DNA of 64,000 bases from Nemopilema nomurai (taxonomy: Eukaryota; Cnidaria; Scyphozoa; Rhizostomeae; Rhizostomatidae), in assembly GCA_003864495.1 (NCBI GenBank), contig ML133465.1, positions 1,720,125 to 1,784,124 on the forward strand, given 5' to 3'. The position numbers and the translations under genes are program-made. Under the pieces are notes generated by a model. It worked only from the letters and a program-made list of their open reading frames with translations, had not been told where the DNA came from and did no database searches. Each line of letters begins with the position of its first letter. The stretch's first letter is position 1. Of this stretch, positions 61,827-64,000 are shown one piece after another.

Positions 61827-64000
61827 GGGGGGATGAAAGGGGGTATTGAGATACGAAAATACGCCTACTTTTAGTGAACAAATACGAAAATCCGCTAGTT
61901 TTTCCGGCTAAATACGAAATCCGTCAAGTTAATGTGTTATCTATACCAATAGTCACGATATCATGATATGTATTTGTTATTGATCCTTACAGTTCTTCCA
62001 TATCGAGTGGAAACTCCGACCAGAAATGTTGATCTTGTGTCTAGCTCAGAATTTGTTGCATCATCATCTTCGTCGTCAGTACTTAAATCATACTCGAGTT
62101 CAATTTCTTCAACTTCGTTTCCAATGCTGTCAATTTCCCCTGCATCAACCACTGTATCTTTATGATTTGCAAAGTTAGCTTTCTCTGTGACGACTAGCTT
62201 TCTTTGATAGATCATTTCTGGCATGGTGCCATGTTTTGCCATGGTCGTTTCTTGACGAGTTGTCCTCTGACGCACAGCAGCGCCATACGTGCAAGCGTAA
62301 CTTCGCATTTCACCGACCGACTTTTCATCCATGTTTATCTGAGGTAGTGGGGAAACCAAAGGTAGGGCTGATGAATGAATACCATGCTCTGGCTTTGGAT
62401 AACATGAGGCTTTTTCACTTGTGTAATAGTAAAAGGATGACGATGACCAGCGCTTGATACTCTCTTTGACGGTATTGCCAAAATCCCTACAGTATTCTTG
62501 TTTTGATAGTAGTGAGTGTTTAATATGGCTTGTTGAATGTTGATGTTCCACATCTAACGTCATGTAGCTGAGAAGATTCGTGCCTACAATTCCAAGGGAT
62601 GACATTATAGAATCCAACCTCTGCAAACCCCAAGCTAGCATATCTACTGACTTGATTGTAGCCGCAGAAACCATCCCCTGTGGTCCATTTAGGATATTTG
62701 GCAAACGTTCTGTAGAACGAACTGCTCTTTCAAAGTCCATAAGAACTTGCTTGCACTGTTGCACTTTGTTGGATGCTTCTGACAGTGTCATGTTTGAGTA
62801 TGACTGTCCTTTTTTGTGGACAGAAAAAACATCGTAAAGCTTGCCAATAGCGTCAAGTAACTTTGCAGTCTCATTAAGAGGTGTTATCAGCTTCACAGAA
62901 TTTGACTGGGCATCGCAAGCATATACCACAGTATCAAATTCTACACAGATGCCAATGGGCAGTTTGAATTGACACTGCTTAGGTGGCCCATCTTGGCAGC
63001 CCTCTACCACCTAGCCGCTGCCAACGAAAAGTTTGATTTCGTCATCATGATCAATCTCTAAAATACTCGATACACTCTGATCACCGAATAATGCCCCATT
63101 CTTGTAAGGTGCCAAGATACAGTTACAGTTCTTAGCATAATAGACTACTTTGTGGAAGTGAGTTGTAAGGTTAACAACGCTAATTCCTTCCTTGTGGGCC
63201 ACATAGATATTTTGGTCGTTGACACACATACTTGAAACCGATGACCACTTGTCTTGGTAATCAACAATCTCTTTGATGTTGCTGGCACAAATACCGTATC
63301 CATCGTACTTTAAACAAGCTGATCCCACTTTTTTTTAGCTCAGGTCAGCAAAAAAGCACAGCTTTTCGTCCACCATGGCAACGCTTGAACATGATTACAA
63401 GTATCATCATTTGGGAAGTTTATCTGATCTTTTTTGTAGCCTTTAGCTTGATACTCTTCTTCTTTTCCCTTCAAAAGTTTCTTTGCCTTTTCACGAACCT
63501 CACCCAATGTTCCAGTTAGTTAATTAAACTCACCTGACGTGCTCAAGTAGATTCTTTACACTTTCAACAGAAACCTTATTAACTTTGCATCTGAATTTTT
63601 CTTTTTTTATGTAATCATCTCCTCTGGCGCCTTCTTCATAAAAAAATGCATCACAGTTGATGATGCGATCAAATGGATCAGCCATGTCCTCGGTAGCCAT
63701 TTTGGCTTTGGCACGTTGAAACAGTGGTTGAAACCACGTTGAAACGCAAAAATACCTCTTCCTCAGATCTGTCACATCATGCTACGCAGCCTTTTCACTG
63801 TCCGCACTGGCAGAAAGGATAAAAAAATCCATTGAAGATGACTGTGAAGTCCGAAATCCGTCACAAAATATTGGAAAAATACGTGATCCGCCAAGAAAAC
63901 AAAATACGAAAATCCGTTCTGCCAAACTGATAAATACAAAATCCGCTCCTTGAAATTAACGAAATACGCCGATCCGCCAACCCTTTCACCCCCCACTATT
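61827..64000. mobile_element. Probable mobile element carrying an NHL-propeller gene
   Basis: The left boundary has a G-run then GATGAAAGGGGG. The right boundary, near the window edge, has the inverse CCCTTTCACCCCCC. Inside both ends is a series of related units of the type AATACGAAAATCCGC (at least three on the left, 61850-61925, and five on the right, 63850-63980). Such clustered subterminal repeats are typical of DNA transposons. The only coding content is the broken NHL gene. The right end may run past the window, so length and target duplication cannot be given. Confidence 0.55.
61961..63700 (-). pseudogene. NHL/beta-propeller repeat protein, broken
   Basis: A first exon (63700-63534) reads MATEDMADPFDRIIN...NLLEHV and ends at a perfect donor (CAG, then GTGAGT). 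Further minus-strand coding sequence (63510-63350) reads LGEVREKAKKLLKGKEEE. A frame change and a TAA near 63340 separate it from the propeller part (63328-63011). An in-frame TAG at 63011-63013 then interrupts an NHL repeat between LFVGSG and EGCQDG. The remaining frame runs 349 codons, with LPIGICVEFDTVVYACDAQS completing that repeat, a MTLDVEHQHS block, and an acidic C-terminus (LSTDDEDDDA). NHL propellers bind protein or RNA. The long C-terminal region belongs to a repeat-borne family whose activity I do not know. Two stops and one shift make this copy inactive, unless the TAG is a sequencing error. Confidence 0.65.

Overview
The window is eukaryotic, AT-rich and intron-rich. Short exons sit behind clean GT/AG junctions, and most long open frames are by-products of repeats. 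The gene content (M1AP, ERLIN, several BAK/BOK-type BCL-2 genes, a PAN-EGF secreted protein, a WH1 protein) says animal. Harbinger, mariner and many MITE-like repeats, plus a transposon-like NHL-propeller gene, suggest an early-branching metazoan, most likely a cnidarian. That placement is inference.

Layout, left to right. 1-2.3 kb: a (TA)n tract and a minus-strand gene for a signal peptide-PAN/apple-EGF protein. 4.5-13.9 kb: a plus-strand M1AP orthologue assembled here from 15 exons whose phases all agree (525 aa). 16.5-19.6 kb: a plus-strand three-exon gene fusing three beta-thymosin-like actin-binding motifs to a complete BAK-like domain (BH3, BH1, BH2, C-terminal membrane anchor). 22.6-23.8 kb: the last exon of a WH1/EVH1 protein. 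24.3-33.8 kb: a minus-strand ERLIN gene in 12 located exons with one exon unlocated. 38.3-40.4 kb: a minus-strand paralogue of the thymosin-BAK fusion with identical intron positions and phases. 43.9-47.8 kb: a third BCL-2 family gene with a textbook BH3 motif; its 3' end was not found with certainty. 47.8-48.8 kb: a deleted Harbinger element. 50.5-53.0 kb: a long GAT array, an uninterrupted CRESS-virus Rep-like ORF (endogenous viral element) with a degraded nickase and an intact-looking helicase, then a 124-bp tandem array. 53.4-54.8 kb: a frameshifted transposase relic. 57.7-60.7 kb: an unidentified five-exon minus-strand gene. 61.8-64.0 kb: a broken NHL-propeller gene bracketed by G-rich and TACGAAAATCCG-type repeats, probably a mobile element.

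The most notable content is the apoptosis/actin cluster: three BCL-2 family genes in about 31 kb, two of them carrying N-terminal beta-thymosin motifs, with a WH1 gene and ERLIN between the two fusion genes. The fusion architecture is read directly from exon joins that keep frame at both introns in both paralogues. A working hypothesis is a mitochondrial or ER membrane effector that senses or binds G-actin. No function is shown by sequence alone.
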